This document shows, piece after piece, positions 12,197 to 23,783 of a stretch of 64,000 bases of DNA. A program made the translations under genes and the position numbers. This stretch comes from Acytostelium subglobosum LB1 (taxonomy: Eukaryota > Evosea > Eumycetozoa > Acytosteliales > Acytosteliaceae): the NCBI RefSeq assembly GCF_000787575.1, contig NW_012236489.1:1-64000 (forward strand), written 5' to 3'. Under the pieces are notes generated by a model. That model worked only from the letters and a program-made list of their open reading frames with translations, ran no database searches and had not been told where the DNA came from. Every line of letters begins with the position of its first letter. Within the stretch, counting starts at the first letter, position 1.

Positions 12197-14431
12197 TCAT
12201 CGACCATCGCCTCCACTTCCACCATCAGCTGTTGTTGGAGGACAGTCATCAGTAATGGTACCAATACTTTGAGCTAGACTGTCAAAGTCGAATGAACTGC
12301 ATCTTGCTCTGGACCCCAGCGAATCCTCGTGGTGCTGAGTCAACGAACCAAAGACACTGAAGCTGTCCTCCCTGTGCACCTTGCTCCTGATACTGCCACT
12401 GCCATTGCCAACAGCACCCTCCTCCACTTGATGCTTTCGCACCAACATTCTCTTCTTCCTCTTGATCAACAGTATCACAGGACTACCAAGGATATTGCTG
12501 GCGATTGATTCCATCCATTTGTTGGCTTCCTCTGGTGAGCTTGCCTTGAGCATATACTTTTGATGATTGCCCTCCACAGGTCCATTAGTAGTTAGCTTGA
12601 CAGACTTGATCGTTGATATAGTCGCATCATGTATCTCAAAAGATAGTTCTGATAACTTCCTAAGTCTCAGACCCTCCAATGGTATTATTACTTTTGGATG
12701 TTCGTTCTTTGAAGATGATAGTGAGTATGTACGGATCATCAATCATGAAGATATTGACTTACCTTTTTGGTACTAAAGTAATATATACAGTTGTTCTTTA
12801 GAACGAACCAACGACGTTGCCAGTGCTTCTTGTGATTGGATGACATCTTGTGTAGCCAACCCTTCATCAGAGCATTTGAAAATATTGTATCACTGTCAAT
12901 CTTGAGCTCAGATGCTATGATACGATCATATAGTGCACCAAGATAGTCGGCAGTGAGTTGACCTCCAGTACTGTTCTTGCCCTTGACCAACTCATTGAGA
13001 TTGTTATGTACAAACACTCGTTTGGACATCTTATGTTTGATATTGATATTGTGAGCATCGGTATTGAGCAGGATCAAAGAGAATGCCAATAGATATGCCG
13101 TGTCTGGATCAGAGAATCTATCTGGATTATCTCTTGCATACTTGTGAGCAAAGCATTCCATAATTCGATCAATCTGTTGGGCTTCCTTTGGTAATCTGAA
13201 TCTCGCCAAGAACTCCCTCAACGTCTCATCAAACTCCTTATTAGTCCATGCTTCAAATCCATTAACATAGTCATTGAGGAACTTCTTGTTGGTTGGATGG
13301 CTAATATATAAAAATAATAATTAGTTATTGATCGTTGGAAATTAATTAAATAACATACCTTCCACCTAAGAATACACCAAGTACTACTTTGTTCACATCA
13401 TCTCTAATATGTAATAGATTGATTAACTTGTCATATGTTGTAGAGTCTATTGTTTGGACAAACTGATCTGGACCCTTATTAAACTGTTTGATCATTGTAA
13501 CTGCTGGATCCTCCAATGTTGATCCATGCCTAAATTGGAATAAAGTTTGATTGTTAATATTCATGATACAATATATAATAATAAGTTTGATTTTACCTAG
13601 ATATCTCTCTTATCAGATCATTATCTGATAGTTCGTAGGGATTGTTTGATTCCTCATCACCTAATAGGAATTTCCTACTTGGTAAGTTATTGATCTTTAT
13701 CATCTTTAGATGTTGTTCTTGTTGTGCCACTCTCAATGATATTAATAGAGGTCTAGTCCATAAAATACATGATATATTCCAAACTACACATAATAATCCA
13801 ATTGCAATCAATATTACTATTGTAGTCCACCATGTTTCAATTGTTGATACCTTATTGAATCTAGCCAATATTCCAATTAATATAACTATTGACTCTATTA
13901 ATAGTATTGATAATATCTTTCCAATAATAATACTTTAAATATTTAGGTTAGTAACTAATATTTGTACAAAGATATATTATAACTTACAATCTTTAAAGGA
14001 AATAATAATAACTTATATACACCGTAGAGGGCGACTAATGAGAATGGTAGGGTCAAAAGGCCATAGATACCAGTTAATAGGTATGCCAAGTTTGATGATA
14101 TTCCACCGATCGCTAGTGGACATATGGCAGCCATCGATATAAATGTATCCATTAGTAATATTGTTATTGGTAACTTTGTTCTATGATGTCCATCATTCAA
14201 TGATGCTGTACTACTATCATTATTACACTTGTTGTTCTTTGTATCAATCATTGATTTGTTATCATCGCATCTCTGGCCAGTTGATGATGTGGAGGCAGAA
14301 CTTGATGCCAAGTCATTGTTGTTGTTTTTGGCTGACTCTGTTGCTGTTGTTGTTGATGTCATTGTTTTAAACTGGACATTTCCAGTTGGCTCTACAGATT
14401 TCTCTGTTTCTAATGTTACATCGATATCCAT
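12197..14431 (-). CDS. Membrane-anchored Sec7-PH Arf guanine-exchange factor
   Basis: Exons: 13988-14431, 13596-13932, 13359-13529, 12763-13300 and 12197-12706; about 666 residues. After a polar N-terminus come hydrophobic segments at about 88-108, 115-146, 150-172 and 182-208, likely membrane spans. A Sec7 domain follows (about 265-455), with the glutamate finger in FRLPKEAQQIDRIMECFA and the AFSLILLNTDAHN motif. A PH domain comes next (GWLHKMSSNHKKHWQRRWFV ... EEANKWMESI), as in cytohesins, which load GTP on Arf proteins. The phase of the exon 1/exon 2 join is one base off with the GTAAGTT donor I see, so that junction is uncertain or the sequence has a one-base error. The fusion of spans to Sec7-PH is the unusual part. 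Confidence 0.85.
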
Positions 14432-15017
14432 ATTTATAAATATATAAGTTCAATATATCTTCGACAATATATTTCGTTGTTATGTTGTGGATGTATTGAT
14501 TGATGGAAGGATAGAGGATCACTACCGATTTATGTGATTAGATATATAAAGGTGATTATTTATGACGATAAGTGTATATGGAACACGGCGGAAATAAATA
14601 TTATTACTAATAATTACAATCAAACATGTTATTTGGCTCTGATTTGATTGATTGATCAATAGTTTGATTGAGCTTGTTGTTGATGTTGATGTAATGATGA
14701 TTTCCCGTGCTTTGTGTCTCTCTCTATCTCACAGACACATAAACAATCACAAGGTTAACCTAATAAGACCACTGTAATCACACTCTCTCACTCTCTCTAT
14801 CTGCTCATCTGCTGTCATGTCGATGTGTTCGCTGCATTGGTGTTTGTGTTTCATTCATTCTCTCTCTCTCTATTGAATAATCCACTCACCAATGTTGTGG
14901 TTTGTGTGAGTGTGTGTGATGATTGCGGAGAGAGGTCGGGAAACACCATTATCAGCTGATACTGTTATGTAGGATTACAAGTTTATATATAGAAATATGT
15001 GATTAGGCTAATATTCC

Positions 15018-15083
<66 letters not shown>

Positions 15084-15327
15084 GTTGAGTATCCTTCCTA
15101 TCTGGAAGTTCAATAGCATCATTATTTACACAATGGACATTGTCTATCCCTGGTTGGTATAATAGTTATTTGAATCAGGTCCTCGAGAATAAGGGTTGCC
15201 GTTGAAGTTTGTTGTTGTTTTGATCGATCATCCCTACAAAGATCTTTGAAAAGTGTCATTGCTGTTGTTCATTAATTTAATTTATTATTCATTAGATATA
15301 TACATATACATAGATAGATACAAAATA
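14432..15327. other. Divergent spacer with long TTG repeat
   Basis: No coding signal. The spacer separates divergent promoters of the Sec7-PH and MIT genes. It contains about 21 copies of TTG at 15018-15080 and TC/TG-rich tracts at 14720-14930. Confidence 0.7.
15018..15080. repeat. (TTG)21 microsatellite
   Basis: Uninterrupted TTG/CAA trinucleotides in non-coding DNA. In the same genome such runs encode Gln tracts, but here no frame joins it to an exon. Confidence 0.9.
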
Positions 15328-16386
15328 ATGGTATCATTACAAGAGGCATTAGAATTGGTGAAGAAGGCTGTAGCACTTGACACTGCCAATAGAACTCAAG
15401 AGGCTGTTTCAATGTACACTCTGGCCATTGAGCATCTGAGACAGGTGTTGGATACGGCCAGAGACGCACAGACAAGGGATCTCATTCAGACAAAGATTCA
15501 AGAGTACTCTAAGCGTGTAGACTACCTGAGATCCACGTACAACCTGATGGCTCCACCAATGCCAACGCCAACGACCAATGCATCGCCAATGTTTGCCTTC
15601 CCATCACCCCCGTCTCAGCCATCCAAGGACACACTCATACAGAATGCATTGGCAATGGCAAACAATGCTGTCAAGGCAGAGTCAGAGAACAGGATATCAG
15701 ACTCTATCGCTTGTTATCATAACTGTGCTGAACTATTGGATCAAGCATCATTATGTATGTTGTTGTTGAGTTGGACTCATTCATTCATGTGACCTAACAT
15801 TCAATCAAACAATGAACATCCAGTGGAGACTGATATAGAATCTAGACTATACTTGAATCAGAAGAAACAAGAGTACTCATCTAGGGCTGAGGAGTTGGGT
15901 GTGAGGATAAGATCATCACCAACGTTTGGCAGTCACAACAACTCTGATGTACCATTCCCTCAGGTGGCCGGTGACTCATTTGACATGTCCTCCTACGGCA
16001 ACATTGAGGAGTCGTCATCAGAGTACATTGACATGGCCATCAACTATACACAAGAGGCCGTCAAGGAGGATGACGTGCACAACTTCACCAAAGCCATACC
16101 CTTGTACGAACAGGCTATCTTTTACTTCAACGCTGCGTTGCAGTGCGAGCCCAATGAGAAGGTGCGGCTGCTCATTGGCGAGAAGATGACAAACAATCGT
16201 GTGCGATGCGAGTTCCTCAAGAACAAGATCAACTATCAATCATCGCAAGGCTCAGTCATCAACAACATCCCATTCTCAATGAAGCCTGGTGGCAAGTACA
16301 AGGATCCAGTACGTAAGAAGAATGTCATGGAGCGACTGATCAAGACCATCAAAGGTCCAAAGAATATATCAGATCATTGGGCGTAG
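15328..16386 (+). CDS. Protein with three MIT domains
   Basis: Two exons (15328-15754, 15824-16386) encode 329 residues. Three helical-hairpin MIT modules are visible at about 3-70, 97-165 and 205-275: EALELVKKAVALDTANRTQE, LIQNALAMANNAVKAESENR and YIDMAINYTQEAVKEDD, each followed by a Tyr/Leu helix. The linkers are Pro-rich and Ser/Asn-rich. MIT domains bind C-terminal helices of ESCRT-III subunits. No Vps4 ATPase, calpain or kinase domain is present, so this looks like an adaptor that binds several ESCRT-III tails. The C-terminus is Lys-rich. The neighbourhood also holds Alix, another ESCRT partner, 5 kb away, but linkage may be chance. Confidence 0.85.
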
Positions 16387-16456
16387 AGATGTCTGTATCC
16401 TACATTCTAATGTTGTACCAATAGTTTGTTGTTGTTTGTTTGCTAGTTGACCTGTT

Positions 16457-17497
16457 TTATTGCTTGGTCTTCTGGAGGAATTCATAGGCAACTGAGAAGT
16501 CCTTGTTACCAAGTCCCTTCTGGACCATCATGGTGTAGAATTGGTGGGCGGTGGTGCCCAGTGGCAGTGGCTCACCGAGGGACTTGGCGCTGTCGACAGC
16601 CAAACCAAGATCCTTGTTCATGAGGGCAGAGCCAAAGCCGCCAGTGTATCCACGTGAGGCAGGCGAGTTTTCCAAGACGCCTGGACATGGGTTGTACAGC
16701 TCACTGCTCCAGCAGCGAGCAGACGAAGTGTTGAAGATGCCAGCCAGCTTCTTTGGATCGATTCCAAGCTTGACGCCAAGGTTCATGGCCTCACTGACAC
16801 CAACCATTGAGATACCGAGCACAAGGTTGTTGCACACCTTGGCAGCCTGTCCAGTGCCAACGTCACCACAGTGGACGATGTTCTTGCCCATTGCCTGGAG
16901 GTATGGCTTGGCGCGCTCAAAATCAGCCTCCTTGCCACCGACCATGAATGTCAAAGTTCCTGCCTCAGCACCACCAGTGCCACCAGACACTGGGCAATCC
17001 AACAAAGTCGAGTTGTGCTTGGTAGCAATGTCGGCCACCTCACGGGCAGTCTGTGGATCGATTGTCGAAGAGTCCAAAAGAAGAGTACCTGGCTTGATAG
17101 ACCTAGTAGTATGCCAAAGTGGTGAGAATACGTACACACAATAGAGGATAGAGAGAGTGAGAGAGAGAGATAGAGATACCTACTTGAAGATACCATTATC
17201 ACCACAGTAGACAGACTTGACATGTGCGGATGCTGGCAACATAGTGACGATGACGTCGGCTTTCTTGGCCAACTCTGATGGGGAAGATGCGACGAGGGCA
17301 CCCTTATCCTTGAGTCTGTTGACATTGTCCTGAGAGATATCGTAAACGATTACCTTGTGACCCTTCTTGATGAGGTTAGCAGCCTGGTGTCCACCCATGT
17401 TACCAAGACCAATGAATCCGACCACTCTCTCTGAGGCGGCAGTGGAGTATGATCTAACTCCATTGATCAACAAACAAACACTTGATCTGCTCAACAT
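16457..17497 (-). CDS. hibA: 3-hydroxyisobutyrate dehydrogenase, mitochondrial
   Basis: Two exons (17184-17497, 16457-17102) encode 319 residues. It oxidises 3-hydroxyisobutyrate to methylmalonate semialdehyde with NAD in valine breakdown. Residues 1 to about 22 are rich in Ser, Arg and hydrophobics and look like a mitochondrial presequence. The dinucleotide motif GFIGLGNMG, the substrate motif DCPVSGGTGGAEAGTL and the catalytic-lysine helix GTGQAAKVCNN are intact. Length fits the family. It is convergent with the MIT gene, with only about 70 bp between the stops. Confidence 0.96.
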
Positions 17498-17973
17498 CCT
17501 TTATCTATCTATCTATCTATCTTTTATCTATCTGTATAACTCTTTGACACAAAAAACAAGCATCTGTAAATTTCCATGACGATCACAATGACGACTATGA
17601 TGATAGATGATGATGCTGTGTCTCCTTAGAGCCTCACACCAGTAGTGCTAAAGCAAGCAGCAAAGCTAAAAGATAATTTGGGGTTCTTTGTTGTTTTCCC
17701 AATCGAGTAGAGCGTGTGTGAATGTGTGGGGAATCTCTCTTGGTGTGGGGTGTGGTAATTGTGTGAATAAGTTGTCTCTGAGTGCGAGTGAGTGTAATTT
17801 GATTCAACTTCACTGAATAGGTCACACACAAGAGATATTTATTTAAATAATTATATTCATAACACACGAAAGTCAATACACATTGGTTCATTGCAATGCT
17901 GTTAACATTTATAATACCAACCATACAAATATATATAAGTAGTATACAAATAATTATATTAAACAAATAAATA
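17498..17973. other. Divergent promoter spacer
   Basis: AT-rich DNA between the divergent hibA and oxysterol-binding genes, with TATC repeats near 17500 and GT-rich stretches. No gene seen. Confidence 0.6.
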
Positions 17974-19478
17974 ATGTCAAAGTTTTTCAACAAACTGCGC
18001 TCCTCAGACAAGGATGCTAATCATCAACAACAACAACAGCCACAGCAACAACAACAACAACAGCAACATAATGATGCAGATGGAGAAACACTACCAGAAT
18101 CAAAGATGACAATTATTGGACATCTGATAAAGCAGATAAAGCCTGGCTCTGAAATCAAACATTTGGTGTTGCCATGTTTCCTGTTGCAACCTCGATCACT
18201 TTTAGACTCACTGACCGACTTCTTTAGATGTCTGGACGACTTGTTTGAGTATGTAATCATTATTTATATTATGATCTAGTTGGTGGATTAGTTGAATCAC
18301 AAATAACTAATACTTTTCATCACCAATACCCACATTTAGAGTTCAGAACATTGATAATGAAGAGGAGCGATTTGTACAGATGACCAAATTCGTATTGTCT
18401 GGCTGGCACACAAGACCAAAGGGTATCAAGAAGCCTTTCAATCCAATCGTTGGAGAGGTGTTTGATTGCTATTGGCCATCATTGGAGAACTCGGAAAATG
18501 AAGATGACAAGACACATTTTGTAGCCGAGCAAATATCACATCATCCGCCACACTCTGCCTTTTGTCTCTATAACAAGAAGCGAGAGGTCATTGTCAATGG
18601 CAACATATCTACAAACTATGTCAAGTTCTATGGAAACTTTGCAGAGTCCTCGCTTGAAGGCAAGATGGTTTTCCACTTCCTCAAGCGCAAGGAGACCTAT
18701 GAACTTACACTGCCAGTCATTGGAGTAAGAGGTATTCTCATTGGAAGATTGGGTACATTCACAAGTGGAAAGGTATGTTTTGTTTACTAAAATACAGTCG
18801 TGATTCCAACGACATCAACTAACATAACTACACCAACAACCAAACAGACCACATTAAGAAAGTTGAATAGCGACTACATTGCACATATGGAGTTCCTCAG
18901 CAAGAGTGTAATTGGATCATCAAAGCATCACAATGGAATCAAAGCTACCATCAACCATGGAGCAAAGACACTACACAAGATTAAGGGCAATTGGGATAGT
19001 CAATTGATTCTCGTGCCAAACAGTGGACATGAGAGGAAGTTGTTTGATGTATCCACCGCCAAGGTATATCCACCAAAGCAACTACCGTTGGATCAACAAC
19101 CATTGAACAGTTCAGAGCAGTATGTATTACGATGTGTTGTGGACTACGATGTCATACTAACATCAATCAACATTATAGCATATGGAAGGTAGTTGAGGAG
19201 GGTATATTGAGTAACAATGATGAGATGACTGCCAAAGAGAAGAATGTGATCGAGGAAAGACAAAGAAAGGATGAGAATCACCGTAGGGATAACAATATCC
19301 CATGGATTCCAGAGAGGTTCGTACTGCGTGAGAAGAACTCAACATTCCCACATACCTACATATACAAGGATTTAGAGTAAGTATGAATGGTAAAGGATTA
19401 CAACAACAACATGACCTAACATTGCCAATTAACAACAGGAGTATATTCCCTCAAATCGCATCTAAACCAGTCAGTTAA
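17974..19478 (+). CDS. Oxysterol-binding-protein-related (ORP) lipid-transfer protein
   Basis: Five exons: 17974-18248, 18340-18772, 18848-19119, 19179-19376 and 19439-19478; 405 residues. After a Gln tract (about 18-32) the ORD fold begins. It shows the lid/core motif KKPFNPIVGEVF and the signature EQISHHPP that binds phosphoinositide phosphate. The C-terminal helix region (IPWIPERFVLREKN) is also present. There is no PH domain or FFAT motif, as in the short dictyostelid osb proteins. It should carry sterol or PI4P between membranes. The exact paralogue cannot be told by eye. Confidence 0.93.
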
Positions 19479-19820
19479 TTAATATTATTTAAATAGTATA
19501 TATATTATGTAGAGTGCGACTATTGTTTTATTTATTTATTTATATATGTATAATAATAAATAACATTTATTTAAAGTTGGTGGGACCCATTCCAATGGTT
19601 CCTGAAGGGACATTGCACTACATAAAGAATGTCGGGATGATCGCGTGAACTTGTTTCACCTTTTTGAGAACAGAAGTCGTTCCACAGTGTTGATCAGATG
19701 ATTCTCATTCTTAACAATCACATTAATCAATTACACTTATATAAACATATATATATTAAACAAACAACCTGTATCATATAATACACATTCATACATACAT
19801 ACATATAAATAATAATAATA
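19479..19820. other. Spacer with GC-richer, foldable patch
   Basis: No ORF. Within AT-rich DNA, about 19575-19715 is GC-richer and contains a hairpin at 19593-19615 (CAATGGTTCC, TGAA loop, GGGACATTG, one bulge) and a second short stem around 19647-19661. It may hold an unannotated RNA or the riboflavin kinase promoter. Confidence 0.4.
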
Positions 19821-20464
19821 ATGCAAACAATAGAGAGAGGAATGAACTTGGAGGATATGTCCGTATTTCCCCTATTCTTGAGAGGAACGGTCATTAATGG
19901 TTTCGGAAGAGGCAGTAAACAGCTGGGTTGTCCAACAGGTAAGTAAAGCATACAACAACAATAATGTGTACAATGATGATCAATCGGTAAGCTTACATCT
20001 CTACACTATACAATATAGCCAACCTACCCGTAGAACAATATGAAGAGACGATAAAAGATATACCTGTTGGAGTGTTTTATGGATGGGCAAAGGTGACAGG
20101 CGTCGACACAGAGGTACACAAGATGGTGATGAGTATCGGTTGGAACCCATTCTATAAGAACGAGAAGAAGACCATAGAGATACATATATTGAAACGATAC
20201 GACGAGGACTTTTACTCAAAAGAGATCAGTGCAATTGCCACTGGTTTCATAAGACCAATGTGCGACTTTAACGATCTGCCCGGTCTCATACAGGCCATAC
20301 AGGACGACATATCATTCGCTGGCAATCAATTGGAGAGCAGTGAGCAACAACAAACATACCGTAGTCACAACTTCTTTGTTGGTTGTATATCACCTGCACC
20401 AGAGCAAACCTTTCACAATCAGAATGGTGAATCACTGTCACACTCTGTTGTATCATTGAAGTAA
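19821..20464 (+). CDS. rfk: Riboflavin kinase
   Basis: Two exons (19821-19938, 20019-20464) encode 187 residues. It phosphorylates riboflavin to FMN with ATP. The signature GFGRGSKQLGCPTANLP is split by the intron; VGVFYGWAKV, MSIGWNPFY and the KTIEIHIL strand follow, in the order of the eukaryotic single-domain enzyme. There is no FAD-synthetase domain. The C-terminal 35 residues are Gln/Ser/His-rich and not part of the fold. It follows the ORP gene on the same strand. Confidence 0.95.
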
Positions 20465-20908
20465 ATGGTATTAATGATTATGAGTGAATGAGGAGTGGTA
20501 GTGATCATCATCATCATTCGGACGGAGGAATGTCAATGGTTTGTTCACCGATGGAACAAAACACTTGAATAAACGATAACGCTCCAAACAAGATCTCGAG
20601 ATAATTATCATACATTCATTCATTCATTCTTTGACATGATCCTAGGCTCGCAAGTTCAAGTGATCGAACATTCATTAACATTGTTGAAGGCGGTGAGTCA
20701 AAGTGATTAACCCACCAGGCCAAGATTGATGGGAAGTTCCATTCTTTGATATCAAAGATGACCAAACCTTGATCTGTAAGGCCAAAATGATCAAAAAAGT
20801 GTGTTTGGTGTGTTTGCCCAGAGAGTAGCAATCAGAATCTCATTCGACCATCTTGATAATAATAACAGTTATAGTACATATATAGTAAACAATAATAATA
20901 ATAATAAT
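20465..20908. other. Spacer upstream of alxA
   Basis: No gene found. Mixed-composition DNA with an ATTC run near 20610 and AAT runs just before the alxA start. Confidence 0.5.
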
Positions 20909-23557
20909 ATGTTGTCAATTGAGAGAAAGAGGACTGACAAGGTTGACTTTGTCAAGCCATTGACAAAGTACATCAAGGACCACTTTAGCAAGGAGGAGGC
21001 TTCCAATCATGAATCACAGCTGAATGCCTTGCAACAGTTGAGAGAGGATGTACGCAATCTTCAAGACAAGACAGATACCTCTAAAGACTTGCTATGGCGT
21101 TACTATTCAATCTTACAATCTTTGGAACTTAGATTCCCAATCTCTGAGAGCAATGTACGTTGTTGTTGGAACATCCTTATCGTTGAGATGACTTACACAT
21201 AATATATATAGGTTAGGATATCATTCTATTGGACAGATTCTTATAAACAAAAGAAGTACTCATTGTACTCTGTTTACTTTGAGAGAAGCTCTATACTATT
21301 CAACTATGGCTCATTGCTGTCACAGGTGGCTGCATCAGTCAATAGATCAACGGTGGATGGTATCAAGAAGGCCTGTCAAACATACCAGGCCGCTGCTGGT
21401 GCCTTCAACACATTGCGAGAGTACGTCTCGATGCACAGTGAATGCTGTGCTTCGCCAGACTTTAGTGCCGACTCTCTCAACATGGCCTCAGCCTTGATGC
21501 TTGCCCAAGCTCAAGAGTGTGTCTATGAGAAGGCTGTCGCTGACAATCTCTCAGACTCTATTCAATCCAAGTTGGCCATCCAAGTGGCTGAGGACTTTGA
21601 CACTGTACATCAGTTGACCAACACCAACACACTCAAGAACGTCGTAGATAGAGTATGTAATCCATCTTCTTAATAATATGAGAATGACCAACAACAGTTT
21701 ATTAACATTATTATCTCATAGTATTGGACAGCATCATGTTTGACAAAGGTCCACATCTATAGGGCAATTGCAAACTACAAGGTGGCACTTGGATTGGAGT
21801 CCACATCACAGTTTGGAGAACAGGTTGCCCGTTTGACTTATGCTGTGGAGTGCATCAACACGACACGTCAACATTTGCCAAAGACAGCAGTTGGTGAGTT
21901 GAAGGAGTTTGTCGACAAGATCTCCAACATCATCATCAAGTACTACGAGTCTGCCAAGAAGGACAACGAAACCATCTACCACGACATCGTTCCACCATTC
22001 CACAAGTTGGTACCAATCGAAAAGAAGGCCATTGCCAAGGCATCACCACTTCCCGACCTGATCTCCAACGATCCTTTCACTCTCCTCGTTCCATTCTCTG
22101 TCAAGGAGGACTCTGCCATGTACAATGATCAAAAGGAGCAGATACTCAAGAAGGAGTTGGACAATATCAAGTACCATGGAGAGAATGCAAAGGCGTATGT
22201 ATATCAACTACTCACCTCTTGAGGTTGTCATAGTCACTAACATGTTATACCGTACTATAGGACCCTTTTGTCAATGAACCTTCCTGGTGCCATTGAGGCT
22301 TTGGAGATTGGTGTACCAAAGGCATTGCAAGAGAAGATGGACTTGGTAAAGTCAGAGAGAGGTGTGGAGATGATCACTGACTTGCTACGCTCATTGCAGC
22401 AGTTGCACAATGAGGACGAGTCAATATTGAACACAACTCAATCTGTTCTGAACCGTGAGGAGGAGGAGGACACCAAGATGAGCCAAACACATGGCTCAAC
22501 GTGGCGTCGCACCCCTTCCTACACACTCACCGCCAACCTCCGTCAGGACCTTGCCAAGTACCAGAGCAACCTCCAACACTCAACAAAGTCCGACTCACAC
22601 ATCAGGAAGAAGTTTGAGGATGCCAAGCATCTGATTGCTGCACTCGAGTCACAGAGCGAGGTGATTGCACAACTACCATCCAATGTTATTCCCCTCAACC
22701 AAGTTCCAGAGGTTGCCAACCTAAAGACTCTCATCAAGAGTCTAGACTCGTTGATTGCCAACCGTGATTCAGTGGCAGAGAAATTAAAACAACTCTGTAA
22801 GAATGTAAGTAATAGTAGCAGCAGCAACAGATAGTGTATGAGTAAACTTGTTGACTAACAAACATAACATCATACCATAAACAAACAGGATGACATCACA
22901 ACCAAGTTGATCAATCCCAAGGTGGATAAGAATCAAGTGTACAAAGAAGAGATTGCCAAGTATGAGCCACTGCAACAACAGTTGAACGATAACTTTTTGA
23001 AGCAGGAGGCATTGATGGAGAACATCTGTGCCGAGAACGAGAAGTTTGTCAAGACAAACTCTAAGCATGGCAGTCAACGTGAAGAGACTTTGCAGAGATT
23101 CGCCAACGCCTTCAAGACATACAGCGAGCTGAAATCAAACTTGGGCGAGGGCATCCAGTTCTACACCAACTTCCAGGAGCTCCTGCTAAAGTTCAAGTCC
23201 AAGTGTGAAGACTTTGCCAATGAGCGCGAGAAGGAAAAGTCTGAACTCCTACGTCAGATATCACAGACAGCTGCTGCCAACAACAACGGATCCAATCTTT
23301 ACCAATCACCACCAACATCGTCATACCAAAGCAATAATGGAGCCATGCCACCACCTTACTCCCCATCACCATACCAGCCACAACCCTCCCAATACCAGCC
23401 ACAACAGGCACCCATGTCCTATGGTGCTCCTCCACCTTATCCTGGCAATGCACCCATGTCCTATGGTGCTCCACCAACCTACAACAATGGAAGATTCATC
23501 CAGCCGCAGCAGCAACAGCAGCAACCAACAAACAACAATAACAATAGATACTTTTAG
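20909..23557 (+). CDS. alxA: Alix/PDCD6IP orthologue (Bro1-V-proline-rich)
   Basis: Five exons: 20909-21154, 21212-21652, 21722-22194, 22261-22804 and 22889-23557; 790 residues. The Bro1 domain (1 to about 360; ILFNYGSLLSQVA, DGIKKACQTYQAAAGAF, YWTASCLTKVHIYRA) binds ESCRT-III Snf7/CHMP4. A helical V domain follows (about 365-700). The tail is rich in Pro, Gln and Tyr, with two copies of APMSYGAPP (the second as a shorter spacing variant), the kind of region that binds Tsg101 and ALG-2. Length and order match Dictyostelium AlxA. It acts at endosomes and in membrane repair. Confidence 0.96.
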
Positions 23558-23783
23558 ATAGATAGATTATTACAATTATAAATAAATAGAGATCGATCAA
23601 ACAATAGGAGTGGAGTACATGTACATGTACATGAATGTTATTGTTAATAAATAATTATTGGTATGGTTTATTATTATAATTAGTGTTGGCATTAGTAATA
23701 AATAGTATAGGATTGTGGTTGAGTTTGCTGAATGAATGACAAACTGGACTGGAATGAATCATGTTGCCAATTATCATTGGACT

